DNA from: Streptomyces tuirus | GTDB lineage: Bacteria; Actinomycetota; Actinomycetes; Streptomycetales; Streptomycetaceae | DNA: 64,000 nucleotides | Reading direction: 5' to 3' | Assembly: GCA_018195615.1 (NCBI GenBank) | Contig: JAGTPG010000001.1 | Span: 1,488,001 to 1,552,000 of the forward strand | Shown: positions 7,986-16,118 of the stretch, piece by piece | How positions within the stretch are numbered: the stretch's first letter is position 1 | How the letters are laid out: each line of letters opens with the position of its first letter | Translations under genes and position numbers: made by a program | The notes under the pieces: generated by a model | Told to the model about the DNA's origin: nothing | The model's input: the letters and a program-made list of their open reading frames with translations, nothing else | Databases searched by the model: none

Positions 7986-10046
7986 CTAGAGCGCCTCGTC
8001 CTGAAGCACCTTCACGTCCCAGGGGCCGAGCGGTACGACGTCGCCGTACACGGTCTCCGACAGCACGTCCCGCACGGCCGCGGGCACCGGCACGGACACC
8101 TCCTGCCACGACCAGTTGTGCAGGAAGCGCACGCGGCGGCCGTCCCGGGCGGTCGCCGACGTGGCGGTGACGCTCGGGTGGGCGGGACGCCAGGCGCCCT
8201 CGGGGGCGTACCGGTCGAACAGGGCGCGGGCGAAGACGGGGTCGGGCAGGGTGCCGACGTAGGTGATGCGGCCGGCGCCGTGGGCGTGCGTGGTGACCGC
8301 GGGCCAGCGGCCGAAGTGCGGATGCACGTACGCCGCCAGTGTCTCGGCCCCCTGCGGTCGCAGTCCGTCGGCCCAGTGCAGGGCGTGCGCGTCGGCCGGC
8401 AGGGGGAGGGTGTCCGTGCCGGTGACGGGCAGCGGGTCGCTCAGGTTGCTGAACTCGTCGTACGTCACTCCGGCCGCGTCGGCGAGACGGCCCGGCTGGA
8501 GGTCGGTGCGCGCCCGGGCCTCGGTGTCGCCGTAGCCGGTGCGGGGGCCCAGCACGAGATGGCCGCCTGCCTCGGCGTAGGCGCGGAGGCGGTCGAGGAC
8601 GGTGTCGTCGGCGGCGTAGTAGCCGGGGACGACCAGGAGGGGCGGCAGGTCGGCGCCCGGGAGCTGCCCGGGGTGCAGGACGCGTGCCTGGAGGCCCGCG
8701 TCGAAGGCGCCCCGGTAGAAGGCGTCGAAGATCCGCTCGTACGACCGCCCGTCCGGGTCGCCGTCGGCGTCGGCGAGCGGTGGATGGCCCTGGAGCGCCC
8801 ACTTGCTGGGCCCGTCGTACAGGAACGCGACGTCGGCGTCCGGGGTGAGGGACGCGACGAGGTCCCCCGCCTTCTCCAACTCGGCGCCGAGCACGGCGAG
8901 TTCGCGGTAGACGCGGCCGGGGCGGCCGTTGTGCGGAAGGATGCCGCCCCAGTAGGTCTCGGCGCCGAAGTGCAGGGTGTGCCAGTGCCAGTACTCGATC
9001 ATCGAGGCACCCCGCGAGATCAGCGCCCAGGCGGCCTGGCGCCACTGGCCGTCGTAGGCGGGCCGGTTGTCCCACGGTCCGCCGATGGCCTGCGCGTTGG
9101 TCTCGGTGACCAGGAAGGGCTCCTGGCGGGAGGAGTACATGCGATCGGCGCTGCGGTACAGCGCCCAGGTGCCGTTGGTCGTCCAGTTCTGCCCGGCCTT
9201 GCCGGTGTCGGGCAGGGCGAGGGCGTCCTGCATCGTGTAGTACGGGTTGCCCGCGGTGACGTCGAGGCGGTCGGTGAGCCTGTCGTCCTCGACGCCCTGG
9301 CGGTCGTAGGAGATGCAGGTCGTGACGAACTGGCCGGGGCGGGCGTACTCGCGCACGATGCCGGCCTGCCAGGCGATGAACTCGGTGGTGAGCCGGGCCT
9401 GGAAGCGCCGCCAGGCGAGGTCGTACTGCGGCTGGACGTTGCCGTCGGGGGTCCACAGGTCGGCCCAGGTCGACAGGCGGTGCGACCAGTAGACCAAGCC
9501 CCACTCGCGGTTGAGGGCGTCCACGTCGCCGTACTGTTCGCGCAGGTGGTCGGTGAAGCGCTGGAAGACGCCGTGGTTGTGGAAGAGGTGCAGGCCCGGC
9601 TCGTTGTCGACCTGGTAGCCGATGACCGCGGGGTGCTCGGCGTACCGTTCGGTGATCCTGCGGATGATCCGCTCGGCGTGGAAGCGGAACGCCGGGTGGG
9701 TGAAGTCGACCTCCTGCCGGGCGCCCCAGCCGATGCGCTCACCCGTGCGGGACTCGCCCGTGATCTCCGGGTACTGCCGGGCCAGCCACGGCGGCACCGC
9801 GTACGTCGGCGTCCCGAGGATCACCGAGATGCCCCGCTCGTGGGCGCCGTCCAGGACGGGTTCGAGCCAGTCGAGGTCGAAGCGGCCGTTCTCGGGCTCC
9901 CAGGTGGACCACACGGACTCGCCGACCCGGATGACGGAGAAGCGGGCCTCCGCCATCAGATCGAGGTCGTCCTTGAGGCGCTCGTAGGGCTGGTACTCGT
10001 GGTAGTAGGCGGCACCGAAGAGGACGCGTCGGGGCAGCTCGAACAT
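7986..10046 (-). CDS. GH42 beta-galactosidase
   Basis: A 686-residue family 42 glycoside hydrolase without signal peptide, so cytoplasmic. The N-terminal TIM barrel begins VLFGAAYYHEYQPYERL; the acid/base Glu is in YQVDNEPGLH and the nucleophile Glu in FLVTETNAQAIGG. The middle carries the GH42 trimerisation domain (VPGYYAADDTVLDRLRAY) and the end the small beta domain (VRFLHNWSW). It is the last gene of a minus-strand operon with a LacI regulator and an ABC sugar importer, so it should hydrolyse the imported galactoside. Confidence 0.94.
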   Translation of the reverse strand: MFELPRRVLFGAAYYHEYQPYERLKDDLDLMAEARFSVIRVGESVWSTWEPENGRFDLDWLEPVLDGAHERGISVILGTPTYAVPPWLARQYPEITGESRTGERIGWGARQEVDFTHPAFRFHAERIIRRITERYAEHPAVIGYQVDNEPGLHLFHNHGVFQRFTDHLREQYGDVDALNREWGLVYWSHRLSTWADLWTPDGNVQPQYDLAWRRFQARLTTEFIAWQAGIVREYARPGQFVTTCISYDRQGVEDDRLTDRLDVTAGNPYYTMQDALALPDTGKAGQNWTTNGTWALYRSADRMYSSRQEPFLVTETNAQAIGGPWDNRPAYDGQWRQAAWALISRGASMIEYWHWHTLHFGAETYWGGILPHNGRPGRVYRELAVLGAELEKAGDLVASLTPDADVAFLYDGPSKWALQGHPPLADADGDPDGRSYERIFDAFYRGAFDAGLQARVLHPGQLPGADLPPLLVVPGYYAADDTVLDRLRAYAEAGGHLVLGPRTGYGDTEARARTDLQPGRLADAAGVTYDEFSNLSDPLPVTGTDTLPLPADAHALHWADGLRPQGAETLAAYVHPHFGRWPAVTTHAHGAGRITYVGTLPDPVFARALFDRYAPEGAWRPAHPSVTATSATARDGRRVRFLHNWSWQEVSVPVPAAVRDVLSETVYGDVVPLGPWDVKVLQDEAL

Positions 10047-10076
10047 GCTTCTCCTATGAGCGAGTTGGTGGGAAGG

Positions 10077-10895
10077 TCAGCCCTTGACCGCGCCCGTGGA
10101 CAGGCCTTCGAGGAGCTGTTTGCGCAGCACGACGAAGAGGGCGACGGCGGGCAGGACGGCGAGGACGGCTCCGGCGAGCACGAGGTCGTACTGCCGTTGC
10201 TCCGACACGAACAGGGTCTGCAGACCCAGCGGCAGGGTGTACTGGGAGCTGTCGGAGACCAGCACCAGCGGCCACAGGAAGCTGTTGTAGCTCTGCAGGA
10301 ACTGCCAGACGGCCAGCGCTCCCAGCGAGGGCCGCAGCAGCGGCAGCACGATGGTGCGGAAGATGCCGAACTCGCTCGCCCCGTCGATGCGGGCGGCCTC
10401 CAGCACCGAGTCCGGGATGGACTGCACGATGTACTGCTGCATCATGAAGATCCCGAACGCGGGCGCCACCCACGGCACGATCAGCGCGAACCACGGGCTG
10501 CCCAGGCCGGTCTTGACGAGGATCACGAACAGCGGCACCAGGATCACCGCGAACGGGATCGACAGCGAGCTGAACATGACGTTGAACAGCAGCCGCCTGC
10601 CCGCGAAGCGGAACTTGGCGAAGCCGTAGCCGGCGAGCGCGCAGACGAAGACGGACACGGTCGTGGCGACGACGGCGACCACCGTGCTCATCAGGAACCA
10701 GCGGCCGAAGGGCTGCTCGGTGAGCAGGGTGCGGTAGTTGTCCAGCGTGAAGGGGTCCGGGACGAGTTCCGGTGGGTAGCCGAAGATCTCGCCGCGCGGT
10801 TTGAACGAGCCGCTCAGCGCCCACACCAGCGGGGCGAGGAAGCCCACGAACAGCAGGACCAGGAAGGCGTAGAGAGGCAGGCGGGCGCGTGTCAT
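10077..10895 (-). CDS. Carbohydrate ABC transporter permease, MalG type
   Basis: A 272-residue inner-membrane permease with about six TM helices. The cytoplasmic EAA loop that contacts the ATPase reads EAARIDGASEFGIFRTIVLPLLRP. It starts at ATG 10895, overlapping the stop of the partner permease (ATGA). The imported sugar is probably a galactoside given the downstream GH42. No ATPase gene is in the operon; a shared MsiK-type ATPase elsewhere is usual in Streptomyces. Confidence 0.93.
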   Translation of the reverse strand: MTRARLPLYAFLVLLFVGFLAPLVWALSGSFKPRGEIFGYPPELVPDPFTLDNYRTLLTEQPFGRWFLMSTVVAVVATTVSVFVCALAGYGFAKFRFAGRRLLFNVMFSSLSIPFAVILVPLFVILVKTGLGSPWFALIVPWVAPAFGIFMMQQYIVQSIPDSVLEAARIDGASEFGIFRTIVLPLLRPSLGALAVWQFLQSYNSFLWPLVLVSDSSQYTLPLGLQTLFVSEQRQYDLVLAGAVLAVLPAVALFVVLRKQLLEGLSTGAVKG

Positions 10896-11833
10896 GAGGT
10901 GGCCCTCCCGATGCCGAGGAGACGGTTGAAGAGCCGGCTGAGGCCGAAGACGAGGACGAAGAGGACGACGGCCGCGGCGGCGGCGTAGCCGAACTGCTGG
11001 CGCTGGAAGGCGGCCCGGTAGATGAACATGGTCACCGAGAGGGTCGACTCGGCCGGCCCGCCGCCGGTCAGCAGGTACGGCTCCTCGAAGATCTGGGCCG
11101 CGCCGATGAAGGACGTGACGACGACGAACGCCGTCACCGGCTTCAGCGCCGGCAGGGTGACAGTTGTGAAGGTGCGCAGGCGCCCGGCGCCGTCGAGGGC
11201 GGCTGCCTCGTACAGCTCCCGGGGCACGTTCTGGAGCCCGGCGAGGAAGAAGACGGTGAGGTAGCCGGTCCAGCGCCACAGCATGACCAGAGCGATGCTC
11301 ACCCTGGCCCAGCCCGGATCGCCGAGCCAGTCGACGCCGCCGGTGCCGAACAGGGCGCGCAGCACCGCGTTGGCGAGTCCGAACTGCCGGTCGAAGATCA
11401 AGCCGAAGACCAGGGCGACGAGGATCGGCGAGACGACGATCGGCACGAAGTAGGCGGTGCGCCACAGGTCGCGCACCCGCAGTCCCCGGGTGTTGAGGGC
11501 CTGAGCGATGAACAGCGCGAGCGGGACGACGACACAGACCGCCACCAGCACGAAGACGGCGGTGTTCCCGAGGGCCCGGTGGAAGCTGATGTCGGTGGCG
11601 AGCAGCCGGTAGTTCCGCAGCCCCACCCAGCGGGGCGTGCCGAGCCCGACCCACTCGGTGAGACTCAGCCAGAGCGAGACTCCGACCGGGACCAGCATGA
11701 ACAGGACGTAGAGGAGGTAGAAGGGGGAGATGAAGAGGTAGGGGGCCCAGGACTTGCGGGGGCGGTGGGCCGTGCTGCCGGTGCCGCCGTGCTCGTGGGT
11801 GATACCGGGTGGTGCGGTGGCGGTGGTGGTCAT
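10892..11833 (-). CDS. Carbohydrate ABC transporter permease, MalF type
   Basis: A 313-residue permease with six or so TM helices starting at YLFISPFYLLYVLFMLVPVG and an EAA loop ELYEAAALDGAGRLRTFTTV. ATG 11833 was chosen because it follows a GGAGG-like site (the frame is open further upstream inside the binding-protein gene). Coupled to the MalG-type gene by a 4-base overlap; 13 bases after the binding-protein gene. Confidence 0.93.
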   Translation of the reverse strand: MTTTATAPPGITHEHGGTGSTAHRPRKSWAPYLFISPFYLLYVLFMLVPVGVSLWLSLTEWVGLGTPRWVGLRNYRLLATDISFHRALGNTAVFVLVAVCVVVPLALFIAQALNTRGLRVRDLWRTAYFVPIVVSPILVALVFGLIFDRQFGLANAVLRALFGTGGVDWLGDPGWARVSIALVMLWRWTGYLTVFFLAGLQNVPRELYEAAALDGAGRLRTFTTVTLPALKPVTAFVVVTSFIGAAQIFEEPYLLTGGGPAESTLSVTMFIYRAAFQRQQFGYAAAAAVVLFVLVFGLSRLFNRLLGIGRATS

Positions 11834-11846
11834 GTCGGTGGGCCTC

Positions 11847-13193
11847 CTAACGCCCGGCCTGGTCACGAAAATCCGCCGCGGTCTGCCGCAGGGCCTGCCG
11901 CGGTGACAGGGCTCCGCGGTACGCGCGCAGGAGGTTGCCCGCGAGGACGTCGTAGAGGATCGACTGGTCGGGGCTCTGGTGGAACGCGGGCACGTCCGGC
12001 AGCAGCGATCGGTAGAGGCCGAAGAGCCGCTGCCCGCCGCAGAACTCGTCCTCGTAGGCGCCCAGGCGGGGATCGTCGTACACCGACCGCCGGGTGGGCA
12101 GATAGCCGGTCTCGGTGAACCGCCGGACCTGGCCGTCGTGGGTGAGCCAGGTCTTGAAGAGGAACTCCGTGGCCGCCCGGGTGTTCGCCTTGTCCTCGAC
12201 GACACCGAAGCCGGTGCCGCCGAGCGCGGCGGTCACACCGCCCCCGGCCGCGAACCGCGGCAGCGCCCGCACCCGCCACTTGCCCTTCTGCTCGGGCACA
12301 TTGGGCACCAGGCCGTAGTTCTTGTACCAGATGGCCATGGGCAGACCGATGACCCGGCCCTGTTTCAGCGCGGTCTGCATGGCGGCCCCGTAGTAGTCGG
12401 AGACGTCGATGACGAAGCCGCCGCGCAGCCCGTCACACAGGAAGCGCAGCACCTCCTCGGCCTCCGGTGAGTCCAGGAGCAGGTTGCCGTCGGCGTCGAA
12501 GAACGCGCCGCCGCGCTGGTAGAGCAGCATCTGGAAGGACTGCACGACCTGTCCCGGATCGCTGCCCACGGTGGAGACGACACACAGCGAGGCGCGGTGG
12601 TCCCGGTACACGCGGGCCCCGGCCTCGGCGAACTCCTCCCAGGTCGTCATGGAGTCGGTGAGGCCGTACCGGTCGAAGAGGTCGTGGCGGTGGAAGTAGA
12701 CGACCATCGGGGTGTCCGAGTCGAAGGCGTAGACGCGGCCGTCCTTGCTGAAGGGGGCGGTGCGGGCCGGCAGCAGATCGTCCTTCAGACCGGGCACGGC
12801 CTCGATGTCGGGCGTGAAGTCGTGCAGCAGCCGCTCGGAGATGTCGCCGCGCAGCATGCGCGGGAAGCTGCCGATCTCGAAGCCCACCAGGTCGGGTGTG
12901 CCGCGTCCGGCGACGGCCTGGGCGAGCAGCTTGGTGACGATGTCCGGCGGCCCGGAGCGCGTCACCTTCAGGTGGTAGCGGAAGTCGGTGGCGCGGTCGG
13001 CCTCGGGTACGCCCTTGACGAAGAACTCCTCGTAGCCCGGGTCGTGGGTCCACAGGGAGAGGGAGACGTCGCCGGAGGTGCGAGGCGTGGTGCTGCCGCC
13101 GCCGCAGGCGGAGAGTGCGGCGGCCGTACCGAGGCCGAGGGCGCCGCGCAGCAGGGCGCGGCGGGTCGGAGGGCTTGGGGGTGGGATGTACAC
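11847..13193 (-). CDS. Sugar ABC transporter substrate-binding lipoprotein
   Basis: A 448-residue extracellular solute-binding protein (family 1). The N-terminus carries a twin Arg (TRRALLRGALGLG) and a lipobox-like LSACGGG, so it should be exported and lipid-anchored. The body has typical periplasmic-binding features (FSKDGRVYAFDSDTPMVVYFHRHDLF, GLPMAIWYKNYG). GTG start at 13193, with AGGAGT a few bases upstream inside a short hairpin. It sits 23 bases after lacI and before the two permeases. Confidence 0.92.
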   Translation of the reverse strand: MYIPPPSPPTRRALLRGALGLGTAAALSACGGGSTTPRTSGDVSLSLWTHDPGYEEFFVKGVPEADRATDFRYHLKVTRSGPPDIVTKLLAQAVAGRGTPDLVGFEIGSFPRMLRGDISERLLHDFTPDIEAVPGLKDDLLPARTAPFSKDGRVYAFDSDTPMVVYFHRHDLFDRYGLTDSMTTWEEFAEAGARVYRDHRASLCVVSTVGSDPGQVVQSFQMLLYQRGGAFFDADGNLLLDSPEAEEVLRFLCDGLRGGFVIDVSDYYGAAMQTALKQGRVIGLPMAIWYKNYGLVPNVPEQKGKWRVRALPRFAAGGGVTAALGGTGFGVVEDKANTRAATEFLFKTWLTHDGQVRRFTETGYLPTRRSVYDDPRLGAYEDEFCGGQRLFGLYRSLLPDVPAFHQSPDQSILYDVLAGNLLRAYRGALSPRQALRQTAADFRDQAGR

Positions 13194-13210
13194 ACGTGAC
13201 TCCTCACGTG
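13193..13210 (-). promoter_or_regulatory. Hairpin presenting the ribosome binding site of the binding-protein gene
   Basis: On the mRNA the ribosome site AGGAGT is the 6-base loop between two CACGTG copies, which are self-complementary and can pair as a 6-bp stem. The start GTG lies immediately after. This could modulate translation of the binding protein relative to lacI. Confidence 0.4.
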
Positions 13211-13216
13211 GTGCGG

Positions 13217-14275
13217 CTACGGGCGGGAATCTGCGGGGCCCGGGTCGCGTACCGGCCCGGTGGAGGCCCGTACGGTCAACTCGACCGCCTGACCGGCCGA
13301 TTCGGCCGGGGTGGGGCGGCCCTCGATCAGGGCGATCAGTACGTCGACGGCGCGGTCGGCGACGGCGGCGAAGTTCTGCCGGACGGTGGTCAGCGGCGGG
13401 GAGAGGTAGGCGGCGGCGGGGATGTCGTCGTAGCCGACGACACTCACGTCACCGGGGACGGCGCGGCCCGCCTCGGCGAACGCGCGCAGGGCACCGATGG
13501 CCATGTCGTCGTTGGCGGCGAACACGGCCGTGACGTCGGAAAGTTCGGCGAGCTGCCGTCCGGCGGCATAGCCGGAGGCCGGGCTCCAGTCGCCCGGCGA
13601 CGGCAGCGGCGGCTCGGGAGCCCCGGCGGCGGCGAGGGCCTCGCGCCAGCCGCGCAGGCGGTCGCGGGCGGCCCACCAGTTCTGCGGGCCGGGCAGGTGC
13701 CAGACGGTGCGGTGCCCCAGGGAGAGCAGGTGCTCGGTGGCGATCCGGGCGGCCGCGACGCCGTCGCCGCCGACCAGGGCACTCGTGCCCGGCGTGAGCT
13801 CCACGCCCTCGCCGAGGCTGACCACGGGCACGTCCGCGCTCACTCTGAGCGGTGTGCCGTCGTCGATGGGCTCGGACAGCACGATCCCGTCGACGCCCTG
13901 CTCCAGCAGCGCGTCCACGGCGACCGACACCTTCTGGCCTTCCAGGGTGCTGGCGAGGGCGACGGAGTACCCGGCCCGCTGCATCGCCCGCTCCAGGGCG
14001 ATGAGCAGGGTCGACGGGCCGTAGAGCGAACTGCCCAGGGAGACCACGCCGATGCGGCGGTAGCGGCCGAGGAGCAGGGCCCGTGCCGCGGTGTTGGGAC
14101 GGTAGTCCAGTTCGCGGATGGCCCTCAGGACGCGGTCGCGTACCTCGGCGCTGACGTGCGGTTCGCCGTTGACGACCCGCGACACCGTCTTCTGCGACAC
14201 CCCGGCGGCCCGGGCGACCTCGGTCATGCCGGGGCCGCGCCGCCGACGGCCGCCTTCGGCTCCGCTCGTGGTCAT
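13217..14275 (-). CDS. LacI-family transcriptional regulator of the GH42 operon
   Basis: A 352-residue repressor. The N-terminal HTH is MTEVARAAGVSQKTVSRVVNGEPHVS followed by the hinge YRPNTAARALLLGRYRRIGVV; the rest is a sugar-binding effector domain (VFAANDDMAIGALRAF, DVSVVGYDDIPAAAYLSPPLTTV). It is the first gene of the operon lacI, binding protein, two permeases, GH42, and two perfect palindromes lie directly upstream, so it probably represses itself and the whole operon until a galactoside-type inducer binds. Confidence 0.94.
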   Translation of the reverse strand: MTTSGAEGGRRRRGPGMTEVARAAGVSQKTVSRVVNGEPHVSAEVRDRVLRAIRELDYRPNTAARALLLGRYRRIGVVSLGSSLYGPSTLLIALERAMQRAGYSVALASTLEGQKVSVAVDALLEQGVDGIVLSEPIDDGTPLRVSADVPVVSLGEGVELTPGTSALVGGDGVAAARIATEHLLSLGHRTVWHLPGPQNWWAARDRLRGWREALAAAGAPEPPLPSPGDWSPASGYAAGRQLAELSDVTAVFAANDDMAIGALRAFAEAGRAVPGDVSVVGYDDIPAAAYLSPPLTTVRQNFAAVADRAVDVLIALIEGRPTPAESAGQAVELTVRASTGPVRDPGPADSRP

Positions 14276-14304
14276 GCGTGCTCCCGGGATCGGACAGGGG
14301 GGTG

Positions 14305-14316
14305 GACTACGTAGTC
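14305..14316. promoter_or_regulatory. LacI operator O1 (GACTACGTAGTC)
   Basis: Perfect 12-bp palindrome 30 bases upstream of lacI. The central CG and the half-site GACTAC are repeated in a second copy 45 bp away centre to centre, the layout expected for paired LacI-family operators. Confidence 0.8.
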
Positions 14317-14348
14317 AGCGGTGGCCCCGAAAGGAAAGGGACCACGGG

Positions 14349-14362
14349 TGACTACGTAGTCA
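14349..14362. promoter_or_regulatory. LacI operator O2 (TGACTACGTAGTCA)
   Basis: Perfect 14-bp palindrome with the same core as O1. The promoter of the GH42 operon probably lies between or over the two sites; I could not fix -35/-10 boxes. Confidence 0.8.
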
Positions 14363-14440
14363 AGCCAGTGTCAGGGCGCCCCTCGGTCGCGTCAATGGTC
14401 CGGACGGAACCGCTTTCTCGGCTGTCTCAGCGCACGGGGC

Positions 14441-15265
14441 TCAGCGCACGGGGCTCGGCGTGCGCGGGCTCGGGGCGGGTGCGGCACCGCGCGCCCGGCT
14501 GTCGTCGTCGCCCAGGCGGTAGACGCCGGGGGCGATGCTGACGGACCGGTCGCGCACCGCACGGCCGAGGCCCGGTTGTGACTCGGGCCAGCGGGTGCCC
14601 GTGGACCAGCGGGAGCCCGAGAGGTCGTCCAGGCCCAGCGGGCCGGAGGCCGTGCTCAGGTCGGTGTCCGTGAGATCGCAGTTGCGCAGGTCGGCGTGGT
14701 CGATCGCCGCGCCGCGCAGGACCGCGCCGCTCAGGTCGGCGTCCGTGAGAACGGCCCGTCGCAGGTCCGCGTCGGTCAGGTCCGTCTGCCGCAGGGACGC
14801 CGCCGCGAGCCGGGCCCGGAAGAGGTCCGCCATCACCAGCCGCGCGTCGTCGAGGACCGCACCGACGAGGTCGGCGTGGGTGAGATCGGCTGCCGACAGA
14901 TCCGCACCGGTGAGACCGGCCCCGGTCAGCACCGCCGAGTCGAGAGCCGCTCCGCGCAGGTCCGAGAAACCCAGATCGGCCCGGCTCAGGTTCGCCGACC
15001 GGAGATCGGCGCCGGGCAGCCGCACCCGGTACAGGTTGCCGCCTGCCAGATCGGCACCCCTCAGGCGCACGGGCTGCTCCTCGCCCTCACCGGACGCGTC
15101 CGCGTGCAGGGCCCGCGCGAGCCGGTCCACCTCGCTGTCGGGCAGCGCCTCGTCACCATGACGGGCGATGGCCTGCGCGGCAGCGGCCCGGCCCTCCTCC
15201 GGGCTGTCCGGCGAGGCCAGGTAGAGAAGTTCCCGCAGCAGTTGCTCCGTCGTCCTCTTCGTCAT
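14441..15265 (-). CDS. Pentapeptide-repeat protein
   Basis: A 274-residue protein. The N-terminal part (to about 75) is alpha-helical looking (MTKRTTEQLLRELLYL); residues about 80-215 form roughly 25 pentapeptides of the A(D/N)LXX type (GADLAGGNLYRVRLPGADLR, LTGADLSAADLTHADLVGAV), expected to fold as a right-handed quadrilateral beta-helix. The C-terminal 60 residues are unlike the repeats. Function unknown: some family members mimic DNA, many are scaffolds. ATG 15265 overlaps the stop of the upstream gene, so three genes are translationally coupled. Confidence 0.9.
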   Translation of the reverse strand: MTKRTTEQLLRELLYLASPDSPEEGRAAAAQAIARHGDEALPDSEVDRLARALHADASGEGEEQPVRLRGADLAGGNLYRVRLPGADLRSANLSRADLGFSDLRGAALDSAVLTGAGLTGADLSAADLTHADLVGAVLDDARLVMADLFRARLAAASLRQTDLTDADLRRAVLTDADLSGAVLRGAAIDHADLRNCDLTDTDLSTASGPLGLDDLSGSRWSTGTRWPESQPGLGRAVRDRSVSIAPGVYRLGDDDSRARGAAPAPSPRTPSPVR

Positions 15266-15585
15266 CGTGGCTCCATCGTGGGCTGCCGTGGCGCGTCGAA
15301 CGGTCCCTGCGGCGGCGCGGTCGCGCACATGGGGCACCGGGTGGGGGCGGGTGACCGCAGTAAGGACAACCCCAGGTTCTGCACCTCCCGTTCGGCGGTA
15401 CGCAGCGCGTCCCGCCGCTTCAGCCCTTCCATCTCCCTGCTGCGCAACAGCCTGTTGACCAAGAGCTGCCAGTGGTCCTCGGCCACGCTCCAGTCGCCGT
15501 CGTGCCACGCGGCGGCGAACCTTTCGACGAACTCGGCGGGAGCGCCGCCCTCTTCGTGGAGCTCGTGAAGGGACCGCACGCTCAT
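15262..15585 (-). CDS. Hypothetical 107-residue protein with C-terminal CxxC
   Basis: Not recognised. It begins MSVRSLHELHEEGGAPAEFV, has a helical middle (WHDGDWSVAEDHWQLLVNRLLRSREM) and ends with a Pro-rich segment carrying a CPMC motif. It overlaps both neighbours by 4 bases (ATGA), so it belongs to a co-translated trio with a membrane protein and the pentapeptide-repeat protein. Confidence 0.7.
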   Translation of the reverse strand: MSVRSLHELHEEGGAPAEFVERFAAAWHDGDWSVAEDHWQLLVNRLLRSREMEGLKRRDALRTAEREVQNLGLSLLRSPAPTRCPMCATAPPQGPFDAPRQPTMEPR

Positions 15586-15997
15586 CCCCCGTCGGTGTTC
15601 GCCGGCGCCGTGGAACTCCGCCGCAGCTCTTCGAGTATCTCCGACAGCTCCCGCGTGCGGTGTGCCTGGATCTGCGCGCTCACCACGTAACCGACGACTC
15701 CTCCCACGAAGGCCGGGATCGCCGCCCAGCCCACGATCGACAGCGGCCACGCGGCCCAGGCGGGCCGGGCGTCCCCGGCGAGTCGATGCCGACGAGCACG
15801 TTGTACGCGTCGGTCCAGCCCATCAGCGCCCCGTTGAGGACGTACAGGCCGAGGAAGGCCAGCGCGACGGGCAGTGCGCGCAGCAGGAGCCAGCGGTGCA
15901 GCCGCGACAGCGCGTCCCGCGACCGCCACCAGCGCAGCAGCCGGCGGCGCGGGCCAGGGCGCGGAGGGGGCTGGCCGACGGGCGTCCCTGAACTCAC
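15582..15997 (-). CDS. Small membrane protein with C-terminal helix (1-base frameshift)
   Basis: After restoring one base near 15780 the product is about 138 residues: a basic Pro-rich N-terminus (VSSGTPVGQPPPRPGP), a TM segment LPVALAFLGLYVLNGALMGW, a second TM (LSIVGWAAIPAFVGGVVGYV) and a cytoplasmic helix SAQIQAHRTRELSEILEEL. GTG 15997 was chosen as the first sensible start. It heads the operon with the CxxC protein and the pentapeptide protein, so it may be their membrane anchor; that is inference. Confidence 0.65.
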
Positions 15998-16118
15998 ACG
16001 TCCGAAGGTAGCCGATCCGGCGGCACCGGACCCAGCCCGCCAACTGGCCGGTGCGCCAGGTGGTTTGATCGCCGCGCACGGCTGGACAGAACTCCCGGCC
16101 TCGCGCAGGATGTGGGCG

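Noticed and set aside
7821..10988. Very long plus-strand open frame opposite the DyP, GH42 and permease genes
   Set aside because: Its translation is low-complexity Gly/Val/Arg-rich sequence mirroring the GC bias of the real minus-strand genes, which show complete family motifs.
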